From: a virus
IMG/VR virus record: IMGVR_UViG_3300021963_004225
Span: 1-40,079 of that record
DNA length: 40,079 nucleotides
Strand: one strand, 5' to 3'
In this document: piece after piece, positions 28,961 through 35,786 of the stretch
Position numbering within the stretch: position 1 is the first letter of the stretch
How the letters are laid out: every line of letters starts with the position of its first letter
Position numbers and translations under genes: made by a program
Notes under the pieces: model-generated
Told to the model about the DNA's origin: nothing
What the model saw: only the letters and a program-made list of their open reading frames with translations
The model's database searches: none

Positions 28961-29430
28961 TTTACACAGCCCACAATATGAATACGTTCAAAATCTAATG
29001 TTGCATTAAAAGCTGTGTGATATTTGGTTGTATCAATTTGGTAAGCATGTCCATTACTTGGAACGTGAAATACATTCTTATTCAACATAAAGTAGCAATC
29101 TGGATGAGTGTGAACAGCTAGATGCGTACGGGGTGTTCTATCTGTATGATATGAGTAGCATGTTTTAGGATTTAGCTTCATAATACGAGTCCTGTATAGA
29201 TTGTTCTCTGTAATGAATCTGCTAATTTCCCACCAATCTGGAATATTTAAATGTGTGAAATCCAACTCCGTATACTTGGACCATTCAATCTTTCCAATAC
29301 CGCTATGGAAGTCTCCGTCAGGTGATTGTAAACTTATTTGAGAGTCTTCCCACCAACCGTGTTTTTCAACCAAGTATTTTATTTCAATGTCAACTTGTTT
29401 GAGGTCGTACAAACCTGGCAATTGTATCAT
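28957..29430 (-). CDS. 2OG/Fe(II)-oxygenase-like (Asp/Asn hydroxylase type)
   Basis: 157 residues; nearly only the core. CYSYHTDRTPRTHLAVHTHP gives H95-x-D97 and the conserved strand after it, and TTKYHTAFNATLDFERIHIV gives H138 and R149. RTRIMKLNPKT before the first His resembles the R..KL.pg.. strand of aspartyl/asparaginyl beta-hydroxylases. The last 41 bases of its 5' end overlap the double-domain oxygenase gene. Closest relative within the window by motif context is probably the second domain of that neighbour (DTSKYHHAY versus DTTKYHTAF). Confidence 0.8.
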   Translation of the reverse strand: MIQLPGLYDLKQVDIEIKYLVEKHGWWEDSQISLQSPDGDFHSGIGKIEWSKYTELDFTHLNIPDWWEISRFITENNLYRTRIMKLNPKTCYSYHTDRTPRTHLAVHTHPDCYFMLNKNVFHVPSNGHAYQIDTTKYHTAFNATLDFERIHIVGCVK

Positions 29431-30622
29431 AAGATGTTACCTGTAATGCAAAGAAGAATGTGTATACGCTGTCAGCAGTCGCATACGCGTGATGATATTT
29501 TGATGTGTCAGCTAGATATAACCTACCTCTTTCAATTCCAACTTCCTCCTCATACTGCTGTGTTTCTCTATTCCAGAAGCAAAAGTGGTTGTTGGCAGGG
29601 TCATTGGTCCCCCACAATCGTAGGTTTGCGCAAGGGATACCAACATCTAAATGAGGTTTAAAGTGTGCTCCATTGTTCCATTTTAGTATACAACATCTAG
29701 CTAAATGCTGTTCAAATATATCTGTGAAAGGTCTCATTGATTGCATTGAAGTCATTGCATCAGTTGGAATATGAAAGTCAATATCGTCTAATGGGGCTTC
29801 TGGATGATTAAGAGACCAGATATCCATTGGCCAGTTAATTGGAGTCGGCTTACAGTCAAAGTCAGGATCAGATTTAGTTAAACCAAGCGAGTATCGTTCA
29901 ATCTCGGTGTGTGTTATTCCAAACTGTTCAAATCTATCTTGAAACTGTTGAATTTCCGTTTCAAATAAATCGCAATCAATAGTTATTGGAAGTGGTATTA
30001 AGTTCTTAGTGTGTATCTTGTTATAAGCATCAGCATCAATCTTAGGACGAGATGCACGCTTTGTACGAAGTAGTTCGTATTGTGGATCTGAATTGAGAAC
30101 AGTGTAAAACGAAACTGGGAATTTAGCACTAATGATCTTCTTAATTTCTTCAAACGATCGATCCATTATCGATATCTTGAACAAAAGTCGATCTTCTGGA
30201 CCATTAACTACTCCATGTCGACGAGAAGTGTTAAACAATGCGTACTTGTATGTGAAGTGCTTATCGAGATCAAATGTTACTGGTGCTGCAGACTCTGACA
30301 ATACAAAGTTCAATGAGCACTGAGTATTTAAATCAATATGTGGGCCAAGGATTGCATTGGCCTTCAACTTATAAAATCGTACTCGATAATCTTTTACAAT
30401 ATCTAATAAACCAAGCTGTTCCATAATGTCATCAGCATAGCTAAATTCAGAAATGCGGGCGATCTTCCAATTATGATCTAAACTATTGGGGCGTTCGTCT
30501 ATGTATGATTCTTCTGTGTCTTTTACATGATCATAATAACGTAAACACCAATCCTTGTCAAACTCAATATTTAAATCATACAAGTATTGATTATCGTTGG
30601 GTGGTGGGGGATAACTAAGCAT
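29390..30622 (-). CDS. Tandem two-domain 2OG/Fe(II)-oxygenase-like protein
   Basis: 410 residues from ATG 30622 (GAGGTAGGC upstream). Domain 1: ILGPHIDLNTQ (H95-x-D97) with RRHGVVNGPEDRLLFKISI (H136, R145). Domain 2: GAHFKPHLDVGIP (H324-x-D326) with DTSKYHHAYATADSVYTFFF (H377 or H378). Domain 2 has no arginine at the expected place, so it may bind 2-oxoglutarate differently or be non-catalytic. First gene of the cluster, starting 14 bases after a strong terminator with no visible promoter between, so its transcription source is unclear. Confidence 0.78.
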   Translation of the reverse strand: MLSYPPPPNDNQYLYDLNIEFDKDWCLRYYDHVKDTEESYIDERPNSLDHNWKIARISEFSYADDIMEQLGLLDIVKDYRVRFYKLKANAILGPHIDLNTQCSLNFVLSESAAPVTFDLDKHFTYKYALFNTSRRHGVVNGPEDRLLFKISIMDRSFEEIKKIISAKFPVSFYTVLNSDPQYELLRTKRASRPKIDADAYNKIHTKNLIPLPITIDCDLFETEIQQFQDRFEQFGITHTEIERYSLGLTKSDPDFDCKPTPINWPMDIWSLNHPEAPLDDIDFHIPTDAMTSMQSMRPFTDIFEQHLARCCILKWNNGAHFKPHLDVGIPCANLRLWGTNDPANNHFCFWNRETQQYEEEVGIERGRLYLADTSKYHHAYATADSVYTFFFALQVTSYDTIARFVRPQTS

Positions 30623-30635
30623 GCCTACCTCATAT

Positions 30636-30663
30636 AAAAAAGCCGCGCTAACCATGGCGCGGC
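30636..30663 (-). terminator. Strong intrinsic terminator
   Basis: GCCGCGC and GCGCGGC form a perfect 7-bp GC stem with an 8-base loop, followed by six T residues on the minus strand. It ends the tmRNA/secreted-protein unit just before the oxygenase cluster. Confidence 0.92.
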
Positions 30664-30700
30664 ACGGGTTTATTACGTAACCACACGTTAGTATATAGCC

Positions 30701-31096
30701 TTAGAAGCTAAGCGTAGCACCAACGAGTGCATCTTCGCGGTTGAAATCAGCATCAAAGCTGGTCTCGAGGTAAAGCTCAACAGAAGCGCTGCCAAGGTTG
30801 ACGTTTGGAACGTAAGTAGCACCAACAGTCACACCAGTGAAAGCAGACTCATCAAACACCATAAGATCAGAGCCATCATAGATGGTTAGATCGGTGTTGA
30901 CATACAAGCCAAGACCCTCGACTGGAGAGTAAGCAAGTTCTGGAGTAGTCACAACAGTGAACAGCTCAGTGTCGATGTTGTATTCGCTGGTCACTTCGGT
31001 GTTCAAAGCAACACCAGTGGTGCCGAAATCAAGAGCAAAAGCTGAGCTAGCAGAAAGAGCAAGAACAGCAGCAGCGGTCATAAGAAAGGTTTTCAT
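30701..31096 (-). CDS. Small secreted beta-rich (outer-membrane-like) protein
   Basis: 131 residues. MKTFLMTAAAVLALSASSAF + A is a clear signal peptide (cleavage near residue 21, AFA|LD). The mature part has alternating short strands ending in Phe (LVGATLSF), the usual last strand of outer-membrane beta-barrels, and two- or three-fold patterns (GLGLYVNTDLTIYD, ASVELYLETSFD). At about 110 residues it would be a very small barrel or half-barrel. Asp/Thr/Val-rich composition with few codon classes suggests strong expression. It follows the tmRNA and may share its promoter. No family recognised. Confidence 0.7.
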   Translation of the reverse strand: MKTFLMTAAAVLALSASSAFALDFGTTGVALNTEVTSEYNIDTELFTVVTTPELAYSPVEGLGLYVNTDLTIYDGSDLMVFDESAFTGVTVGATYVPNVNLGSASVELYLETSFDADFNREDALVGATLSF

Positions 31097-31127
31097 TTGG
31101 TAGTCCTATATTTGTTAAACGCGTTTA

Positions 31128-31448
31128 GTGGCCCGTTCTGTTTCTAGGTGGAGCCGTACCCAAGTACTTATGCAGCTAGTGCGTAAGCCTGAGGAGCAAA
31201 ATTATCGTTTGCATTTAGTTTAGCGGCCGATACGAGGCCATCCGGTAAACTCCACGTCATCTTCACACCTGTCGATCCTATTTCGACCCCAGCAAAGATA
31301 CCGATCTTCTCGGTTACATAAACTTATCTCGCCATATGATAGCAACACTTCATACATCCAAGGGTTCCATAACTAACCGGTATCTGTGGTGGAGTCGTCG
31401 GGTACCGCCCCCGAGTCCAGAATGTGTCCACGTTGCTTCAACGTCTAC
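31128..31448 (-). ncRNA. ssrA: Circularly permuted (two-piece) tmRNA
   Basis: Read on the minus strand. Acceptor piece first (about 31448-31387): a T-arm-like TCGGG...CCCGA, then CGACTCCACCA ending at 31387. Intervening segment (31386-31291) whose ends AGATACCG/CGGTATCT pair. Coding piece (31290 to about 31128): GGGGTCGAAATAGGATCGAC, the tmRNA 5' signature. GGGGTCG pairs with CGACTCC to make the 7-bp acceptor stem, and CAGGTGTG (coding) pairs with CACATTCTG (acceptor) as helix P2. The tag reading frame at 31212-31168 encodes ANDNFAPQAYALAA and stop. The ends ALAA suit ClpXP. Such permuted tmRNAs are typical of alphaproteobacteria. The 3' boundary (AACGGGCC) is approximate. It rescues stalled ribosomes. 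Confidence 0.93.
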
Positions 31449-31455
31449 AATTTAT

Positions 31456-31484
31456 ATAGTATACGAAATAGCCATTTAGGTCAA
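31456..31484 (-). promoter_or_regulatory. Sigma70-type promoter for the tmRNA
   Basis: The minus strand reads TTGACC (31484-31479), a 17-base spacer and TACTAT (31461-31456; an overlapping TATACT is an alternative). It lies between the radical-SAM stop and the predicted tmRNA acceptor piece. Confidence 0.8.
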
Positions 31485-31492
31485 CAGCTATT

Positions 31493-33385
31493 TCAAACTT
31501 TTTCAACTGTGCCTTTTGGGTCATACCATGTGCCAGATGCTGAGTATGTGTACTTGTAGTCTTTATCGCCAATGAAAGACAGTCTGTCAAGGTTCTCAAA
31601 ACTGTACGTGTTGTTGACAGTGTAGTTGCCATGCTCATCAATCTTGAAGTTGATATCTGCAACATATGTCTGAAACGGTGGATCAATACAAAATGCGAAA
31701 GACTTATAATCAAGATCTGGATTAAACTTAATATTGATCTCATACGCGCCTTTGGCTCTCCACAACATTCGTAAAAAGCTAAACACTTCATTCATTGATG
31801 TATCAGCAAACACACCAAAACCAGATTCAATGATGTTGTAATCAAAATTCTCATACTGAACATCTTCACGGGGAATATTGTCACTAAATTTAACAGTGTA
31901 GTGTTCTTTTATGTCCCCCACAGTGTGCGAGTTTATTATAGACCCATCAAACGTGTTGCACAAGTCTAACCAAATGTGCATTAGCTTAATTCTAATGTAT
32001 CTGTGCAATCTGGTGTTTGTAAAATCTAACGTATACCAACCCTTAAGCCAGTATTTGTCTCGTTCGTTCATATTGTATTTTTTTCTGTCATCATATGCAG
32101 ATCCAATATTGTCACCAAGACCAGGGCCAGGGCTAATCGCAAAGATACGCGTTCTATGATTCCATAGACAATTGAAACTGTGGTTCATAGCTTCGATGTC
32201 CTCGCCAGGCGCACCAATCACCCAACAGACGGTTGCATTCATACCAGCAATTTGACTATCAATCAGATTCTGATTAATTTCAACAACAGTGTTCTTTTTG
32301 TTGATTGCCATAAGAACTTTATCACTACCAGATTCAACACCGTAGTTAAGACCAATGCAGCCAGATCTTTTCATCAATCTGTAGAACTCTAAGTCCATTC
32401 TGCCATCGATACGAGCATATGCCCACCAATGAATATTTAAGTTTCTGTTAATTAATTCTTCGCAGAACCTCTTTAATCCATTGACGTTACCATTGACCAA
32501 ACTATCAACAAAGAACACAAAATTCAAGTTGTATTTCTTTACTTGGTATTCCAATTCATCAACAATAGCTATTGCATCTCTATCTCTAAACTTCCAATAC
32601 CACACCTCGCTGCAGTATGTGCATCTTGCAACACATCCTCTGCTGAGCTCGGTACAGATAGAGTTAGGTAGTGTGTATTTGTATAGACTAAAGCTAGAGT
32701 AATCAGGAAGCGGTAAACTATCAATGTCCACACGAACTTTACCAAACAACGCACCAATTTTTGGAGCATCTGGCTTTATACCATTCTCCCAATTGTTCAG
32801 AAAGTCTAATATGGTCTGTTCGCTCTCACCCATAAAATAGTAATCGACGTTATCCGGCTTTTCAAAGTGACCCTCATTACACTGCGGCCCACCAAATATA
32901 ATTGTCGTTTGTGGGCGTCTTCTTTTGATCTCGTTGACTACCCAAGTGGTTGAAAGAATGTTTGTGTAGTAAACACTAAGCCCAACAATGTCGGGTTCAC
33001 CTTCAAGGATCGTGTCAACATATTCTTTCAACAAGTGTTGATACACAGGAAAGATCTTTTGTGAGTAGTATGGTTCTTCCCACCACCAATAGTTGGCGAC
33101 CTCATATGCACCTGCAAGCTCTGGATCTTCCGCTTTTAGATCGTAGTACGATTGAACGTTGAAATCATAAACTTGAGTACTGTATCCTGATGCTCTTGTT
33201 AGTGCCACCAACCTTGCCAACCCATATGGCGGCATTTGGATTGACCAAGATCCAAATAGAGCAAAGGTAATTTTTGTTTTTCTTGTTGCGCTGTATTCTA
33301 TTGTTACAGGCTCGATAAAATTACGTGCCGGTTTGTTTACAATTTTTGGCGCAAGGTTTTGCAGAACCACCATATCATTGTTCAT
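31493..33385 (-). CDS. B12-binding-domain radical-SAM protein
   Basis: 630 residues. N-terminal Rossmann region (FALFGSWSIQMPPYGLARLV, PDIVGLSVYYTNILSTT, TTIIFGGPQCNEG) fits a cobalamin-binding domain of the radical-SAM class B type. SRGCVARCTYCSEVWYWKFR (249-268) carries CxxxCxxC (C251, C255, C258). IHWWAYARIDGRMD and LNYGVESGSDKVLMAINKKN are the usual barrel strands. The last 150 residues are beta-rich and of unknown role. Similar genes occur in marine T4-like phages (recall). The reaction is unknown; methylation is common for this class. A CCTAAATA element and a terminator lie just upstream. Confidence 0.88.
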   Translation of the reverse strand: MNNDMVVLQNLAPKIVNKPARNFIEPVTIEYSATRKTKITFALFGSWSIQMPPYGLARLVALTRASGYSTQVYDFNVQSYYDLKAEDPELAGAYEVANYWWWEEPYYSQKIFPVYQHLLKEYVDTILEGEPDIVGLSVYYTNILSTTWVVNEIKRRRPQTTIIFGGPQCNEGHFEKPDNVDYYFMGESEQTILDFLNNWENGIKPDAPKIGALFGKVRVDIDSLPLPDYSSFSLYKYTLPNSICTELSRGCVARCTYCSEVWYWKFRDRDAIAIVDELEYQVKKYNLNFVFFVDSLVNGNVNGLKRFCEELINRNLNIHWWAYARIDGRMDLEFYRLMKRSGCIGLNYGVESGSDKVLMAINKKNTVVEINQNLIDSQIAGMNATVCWVIGAPGEDIEAMNHSFNCLWNHRTRIFAISPGPGLGDNIGSAYDDRKKYNMNERDKYWLKGWYTLDFTNTRLHRYIRIKLMHIWLDLCNTFDGSIINSHTVGDIKEHYTVKFSDNIPREDVQYENFDYNIIESGFGVFADTSMNEVFSFLRMLWRAKGAYEINIKFNPDLDYKSFAFCIDPPFQTYVADINFKIDEHGNYTVNNTYSFENLDRLSFIGDKDYKYTYSASGTWYDPKGTVEKV

Positions 33386-33408
33386 AGATCATATCCAATT
33401 GTTAATGC

Positions 33409-33439
33409 AAAAAGGAGAAAGGTCTCCCCCTCTCCTTTT
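33409..33439 (-). terminator. Intrinsic terminator after pstS
   Basis: AAAAGGAGA pairs with TCTCCTTTT (9 bp, 12-base loop), ending in five T residues on the minus strand. A competing shorter stem, GGAGA-AAGG-TCTCC, exists within it. Confidence 0.75.
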
Positions 33440-33440
33440 C

Positions 33441-33447
33441 TATTTAG
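33441..33447 (-). promoter_or_regulatory. Late-promoter-like CTAAATA at the base of the pstS terminator
   Basis: The minus strand reads ACCTAAATAG, 56 bases before the radical-SAM start. Initiation would begin within the 5' arm of the terminator, so late RNAs could not form it. Same arrangement as at 4583 and 18151. Confidence 0.45.
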
Positions 33448-33464
33448 GTGTGTATTTTACGTGG

Positions 33465-34418
33465 TTACTTCCACTCAGCCTGAGTAGCAGCTAGCTCTGG
33501 ATCTGGAACAAGTCCGTAGTCCACAAGCGCGCCTTCTGGACCAGACATTTGGTCTGACAAGAAGAACTGAACATACTCTTTCAAACCAGGAATAATATCA
33601 AGATGTTGCATCTTTACGTAGAAATACAGCGGACGGCTGATAGGATAGTCACCAGCTGAGATTGTTTCTACAGATGGAACGATACCATCAATTGTAGCTA
33701 CTTGTAGCTTGTCCATGTTGTTTTCGTAGAATGAAAGACCAAACACACCAACGGCTGTGTTGTTTGCAGCCAAACGTGCTAGTGTTTCTGTATAGTCACC
33801 ATCAACGTCTACAGCTTTACCATCTGTACGTACTTCGATACACGCTTTCTTTTGATCGTCATCTAGCTTCTCAACACCGAGAACTTGCTTGCAACCTTCC
33901 TCGAGAACCTTGACATCAAACACTTCACGCGTGCCGTGCTTGGTTCCTGGAATCATAACCAAGATATCTTGGTCTGGAAGGCTAGCATTAACATCGCTCC
34001 ACTTAGTTGCAGTTGACGATGCAGTCAAAGCAAGATAGATGTCTTTTGCAGTTAGATTGAACGCTGGACCATTAATGTCTGATGCAAACACGATGCCGTC
34101 ATAGCCGAATCGAACTTCTTTTACATCTGTGACGCCATTGGCAGCACAATCCTCATATTCAGAGTCTTTCATCTTTGAAGATGAATTGGCAATGTCAATA
34201 GTGCCTTCGCCAACTCCTTCACAGAGCTTCTTGCGGCCAGCTCCAGATCCACCACCTTCAACTACAGGTGTTTGGAATGAGTAATTCTCGCCAAAACCTT
34301 CGGCGACAATTGTGGCATATGGTAGTACAGTAGAGGAACCTGCAACGTGAACATTGTCACGCGCGAAAGCAGGCATAGCGAGAGCGATAGTCGTAAGAAC
34401 GGCTAGTGTAAGTTTCAT
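33465..34418 (-). CDS. pstS: Periplasmic phosphate-binding protein PstS
   Basis: 317 residues with a Sec signal peptide (MKLTLAVLTTIALAMPAFA, cleavage near 19-20). VHVAGSSTVLPYA is the first phosphate-contact loop, VEGGGSGAGRKKLCEG the second, and IANSSSKMKDSE the third. PGTKHGTREVFD and VGVFGLSFYENN are also typical. Host PstS feeds the PstABC transporter, and marine phages carry pstS to raise phosphate uptake in infected cells. Four cysteines in the mature protein could form disulfides. A hairpin and a GCTAAATA element lie 44 bases upstream; RBS AAGGAAAA. Terminated at 33409-33439. Confidence 0.95.
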   Translation of the reverse strand: MKLTLAVLTTIALAMPAFARDNVHVAGSSTVLPYATIVAEGFGENYSFQTPVVEGGGSGAGRKKLCEGVGEGTIDIANSSSKMKDSEYEDCAANGVTDVKEVRFGYDGIVFASDINGPAFNLTAKDIYLALTASSTATKWSDVNASLPDQDILVMIPGTKHGTREVFDVKVLEEGCKQVLGVEKLDDDQKKACIEVRTDGKAVDVDGDYTETLARLAANNTAVGVFGLSFYENNMDKLQVATIDGIVPSVETISAGDYPISRPLYFYVKMQHLDIIPGLKEYVQFFLSDQMSGPEGALVDYGLVPDPELAATQAEWK

Positions 34419-34461
34419 TAAATTTTCCTTGATTATACAAGAAGCCCCATTGCTTCAAAAA

Positions 34462-34468
34462 TATTTAG
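34462..34468 (-). promoter_or_regulatory. Late-promoter-like GCTAAATA before pstS
   Basis: The minus strand reads AGCTAAATA, 44 bases before the pstS start and next to a 5-bp hairpin (GAAGC...GCTTC, 34441-34456). A TATAATC further downstream could serve as a host-type -10 but lacks a good -35. Confidence 0.45.
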
Positions 34469-34489
34469 CTATAGAAATATGAAAAATCG

Positions 34490-35041
34490 TTACAGGTTTG
34501 ATGAAGGTTTTATGAAGTTTTTATAAAACACATGGTTATCAATCCTGCTGGTTTGATCATAGTCTTTACGCCATTTTGGTTTGACGTAGTTAGCATGGAA
34601 CATTGTAGCTCCATCAGTAGGGTCAAACTGCTTGTCTTGAGTATTGTATACCAGCCATGCAGTTGTTTGCGCATCCATCCAGGCAATTGGATCACTTGGT
34701 TTATCACTCTTGCCATCATTGGTCCAAGAGAATTGACCATCTTCCCACACCACATCACAAATGGTGTCAGGAAAATTGGGATCTTGTACGCGGTTGAGAG
34801 TAACCCACGCTACAGCCATTTGGCCAAGGTTCGACTCTCCTCTTGCTTCAAAATAGATGTTTTCAGCAAGGCAGTTAATTTGTTTACTAAGTTCAATGTA
34901 TTGTAGTCTATCAACTTCAGTGTTGTTAATAACGATTTGGTCGAAGTTGCTTCTTGCAGTTGCGGAATCTACTCCTATAGCGACCATTGAGGCGAGTGCA
35001 GCAATACTGCCGAACAGGCCGATCTTTGTGCTAAGTTTCAT
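34490..35041 (-). CDS. SleB-type cell-wall hydrolase (Hydrolase_2 family)
   Basis: 183 residues with an N-terminal membrane/signal segment (about 7-28). INCLAENIYFEARGES (55-70) carries the catalytic glutamate region (E60, E65); GQMAVAWVTLNRV, FPDTICDVVWEDGQFSWT and GATMFHANYVKPKW are family hallmarks. SleB enzymes are peptidoglycan lytic transglycosylase-like, and export signals suggest action in the periplasm: either lysis or local wall opening. RBS GGAAAG, with a sigma70 promoter at 35075-35103 and a GTAAATA late-like element 28 bases upstream, so it may be expressed both early and late. A paralogue lies at 35787-36224. Confidence 0.88.
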   Translation of the reverse strand: MKLSTKIGLFGSIAALASMVAIGVDSATARSNFDQIVINNTEVDRLQYIELSKQINCLAENIYFEARGESNLGQMAVAWVTLNRVQDPNFPDTICDVVWEDGQFSWTNDGKSDKPSDPIAWMDAQTTAWLVYNTQDKQFDPTDGATMFHANYVKPKWRKDYDQTSRIDNHVFYKNFIKPSSNL

Positions 35042-35074
35042 TAATCTTTCCGTTAGTTGTTTCAGGTATATTTA

Positions 35075-35103
35075 CTTATAGCTTACCCTGGCGCCAAAGT
35101 CAA
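35075..35103 (-). promoter_or_regulatory. Sigma70-type promoter for the SleB-like gene
   Basis: The minus strand reads TTGACT (35103-35098), a 17-base spacer containing the palindrome GGCGCC, then TATAAG (35080-35075). Back to back with the plus-strand late promoter at 35139. Confidence 0.8.
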
Positions 35104-35138
35104 CAGCTACGTGTAGCATGCTCCAATAATGGAGCACT

Positions 35139-35146
35139 TATAAATA
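35139..35146 (+). promoter_or_regulatory. T4-type late promoter for the plus-strand pair
   Basis: Perfect TATAAATA on the plus strand, 45 bases before the start at 35191. Immediately upstream is a 7-bp hairpin TGCTCCA-ATAA-TGGAGCA (35119-35136). Confidence 0.8.
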
Positions 35147-35190
35147 CCGCGCAAACGTTGTTTGCATCCTTAACAGAAAGTAGGTAATGT

Positions 35191-35514
35191 ATGAAACAGA
35201 TCGTTTTAAAAATGTACCTGTATCTTCCTGTTGTCGCTCTACTCCTTGGAATAGTATTCGTCTTCGCTTCTGAAGACACTTATCGTTATGAGTGCCAAGA
35301 CCCAGCTAACTGGGAAAACCCAATCTGCCAGCCACCAATGTGTGAAGCTGCAGGGGTATGCACAAAGGACCTAGTGTATGACGGCGAAGCTGCAGCACAA
35401 GTGTTGGAAACAACACCTGAAATCTTGAATCCAGAGCCACAGCCAGAAGCTGTTGCTGAGGAACCAATTGACCAAATATTAACCGATATTGAAACCCAAG
35501 GAGAAAACCCATGA
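35191..35514 (+). CDS. Membrane-anchored protein with Glu/Pro-rich tail
   Basis: 107 residues. The N-terminal membrane segment (MYLYLPVVALLLGIVFVFAS, about 8-27) is followed by a cysteine-rich external part (YECQDPANWENPICQPPMCE, C at about 35, 46, 51 and 58) and an acidic, proline-rich C-terminus (LNPEPQPEAVAEEPIDQIL). It is likely a periplasm-facing anchored protein or lipoprotein-like spacer. It overlaps the next gene by 4 bases (ATGA). One of only two plus-strand genes in the window, driven by the late promoter at 35139. No family recognised. Confidence 0.75.
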   Translation: MKQIVLKMYLYLPVVALLLGIVFVFASEDTYRYECQDPANWENPICQPPMCEAAGVCTKDLVYDGEAAAQVLETTPEILNPEPQPEAVAEEPIDQILTDIETQGENP

Positions 35515-35786
35515 GTGATCAACCAACTGAACCAAGAGATATGGTAGAAGAGCTTAATGCTAAGCTACGTTTCATTGTAGGAGTTTGCCTAGCATTCACT
35601 CTAACTGGAACAATCTTTGCTGTTCTATATTCCCTTATTCACGTGACACAGCCAATGTCTGTCTCACCTAACGATATGAAGTTCTTTGAATTGATTCAGC
35701 CAATCGCAACATTCTTGACAGGTACGCTGTCTGGTATCATGTTGAGTGGCCAAGGATCTTCTCGTAAGAAAAAAGATCAAGAGTAA
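35511..35786 (+). CDS. Two-TM membrane protein (holin-like topology)
   Basis: 91 residues. A polar N-terminus (MSDQPTEPRDMVEELNAKLR) precedes a first membrane span (about 21-44), a short loop, a second span (about 63-82, ATFLTGTLSGIMLSG) and a basic tail (SSRKKKDQE). This is the topology of a class II holin or a small ion-channel-like phage protein. Flanking SleB-like hydrolases strengthen a lysis hypothesis, but no sequence family is recognised. Its stop abuts the stop of the convergent hydrolase gene with no base between, and no terminator is seen. Confidence 0.7.
   Translation: MSDQPTEPRDMVEELNAKLRFIVGVCLAFTLTGTIFAVLYSLIHVTQPMSVSPNDMKFFELIQPIATFLTGTLSGIMLSGQGSSRKKKDQE

Noticed and set aside
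34470-34500. A possible Pho box upstream of pstS (CTGTAAC-4-TTTCATA on the minus strand)
   Set aside because: Only a partial match to CTGTCAT repeats and it overlaps the end of the SleB gene; without a matrix scan it is not better than chance in AT-rich DNA.
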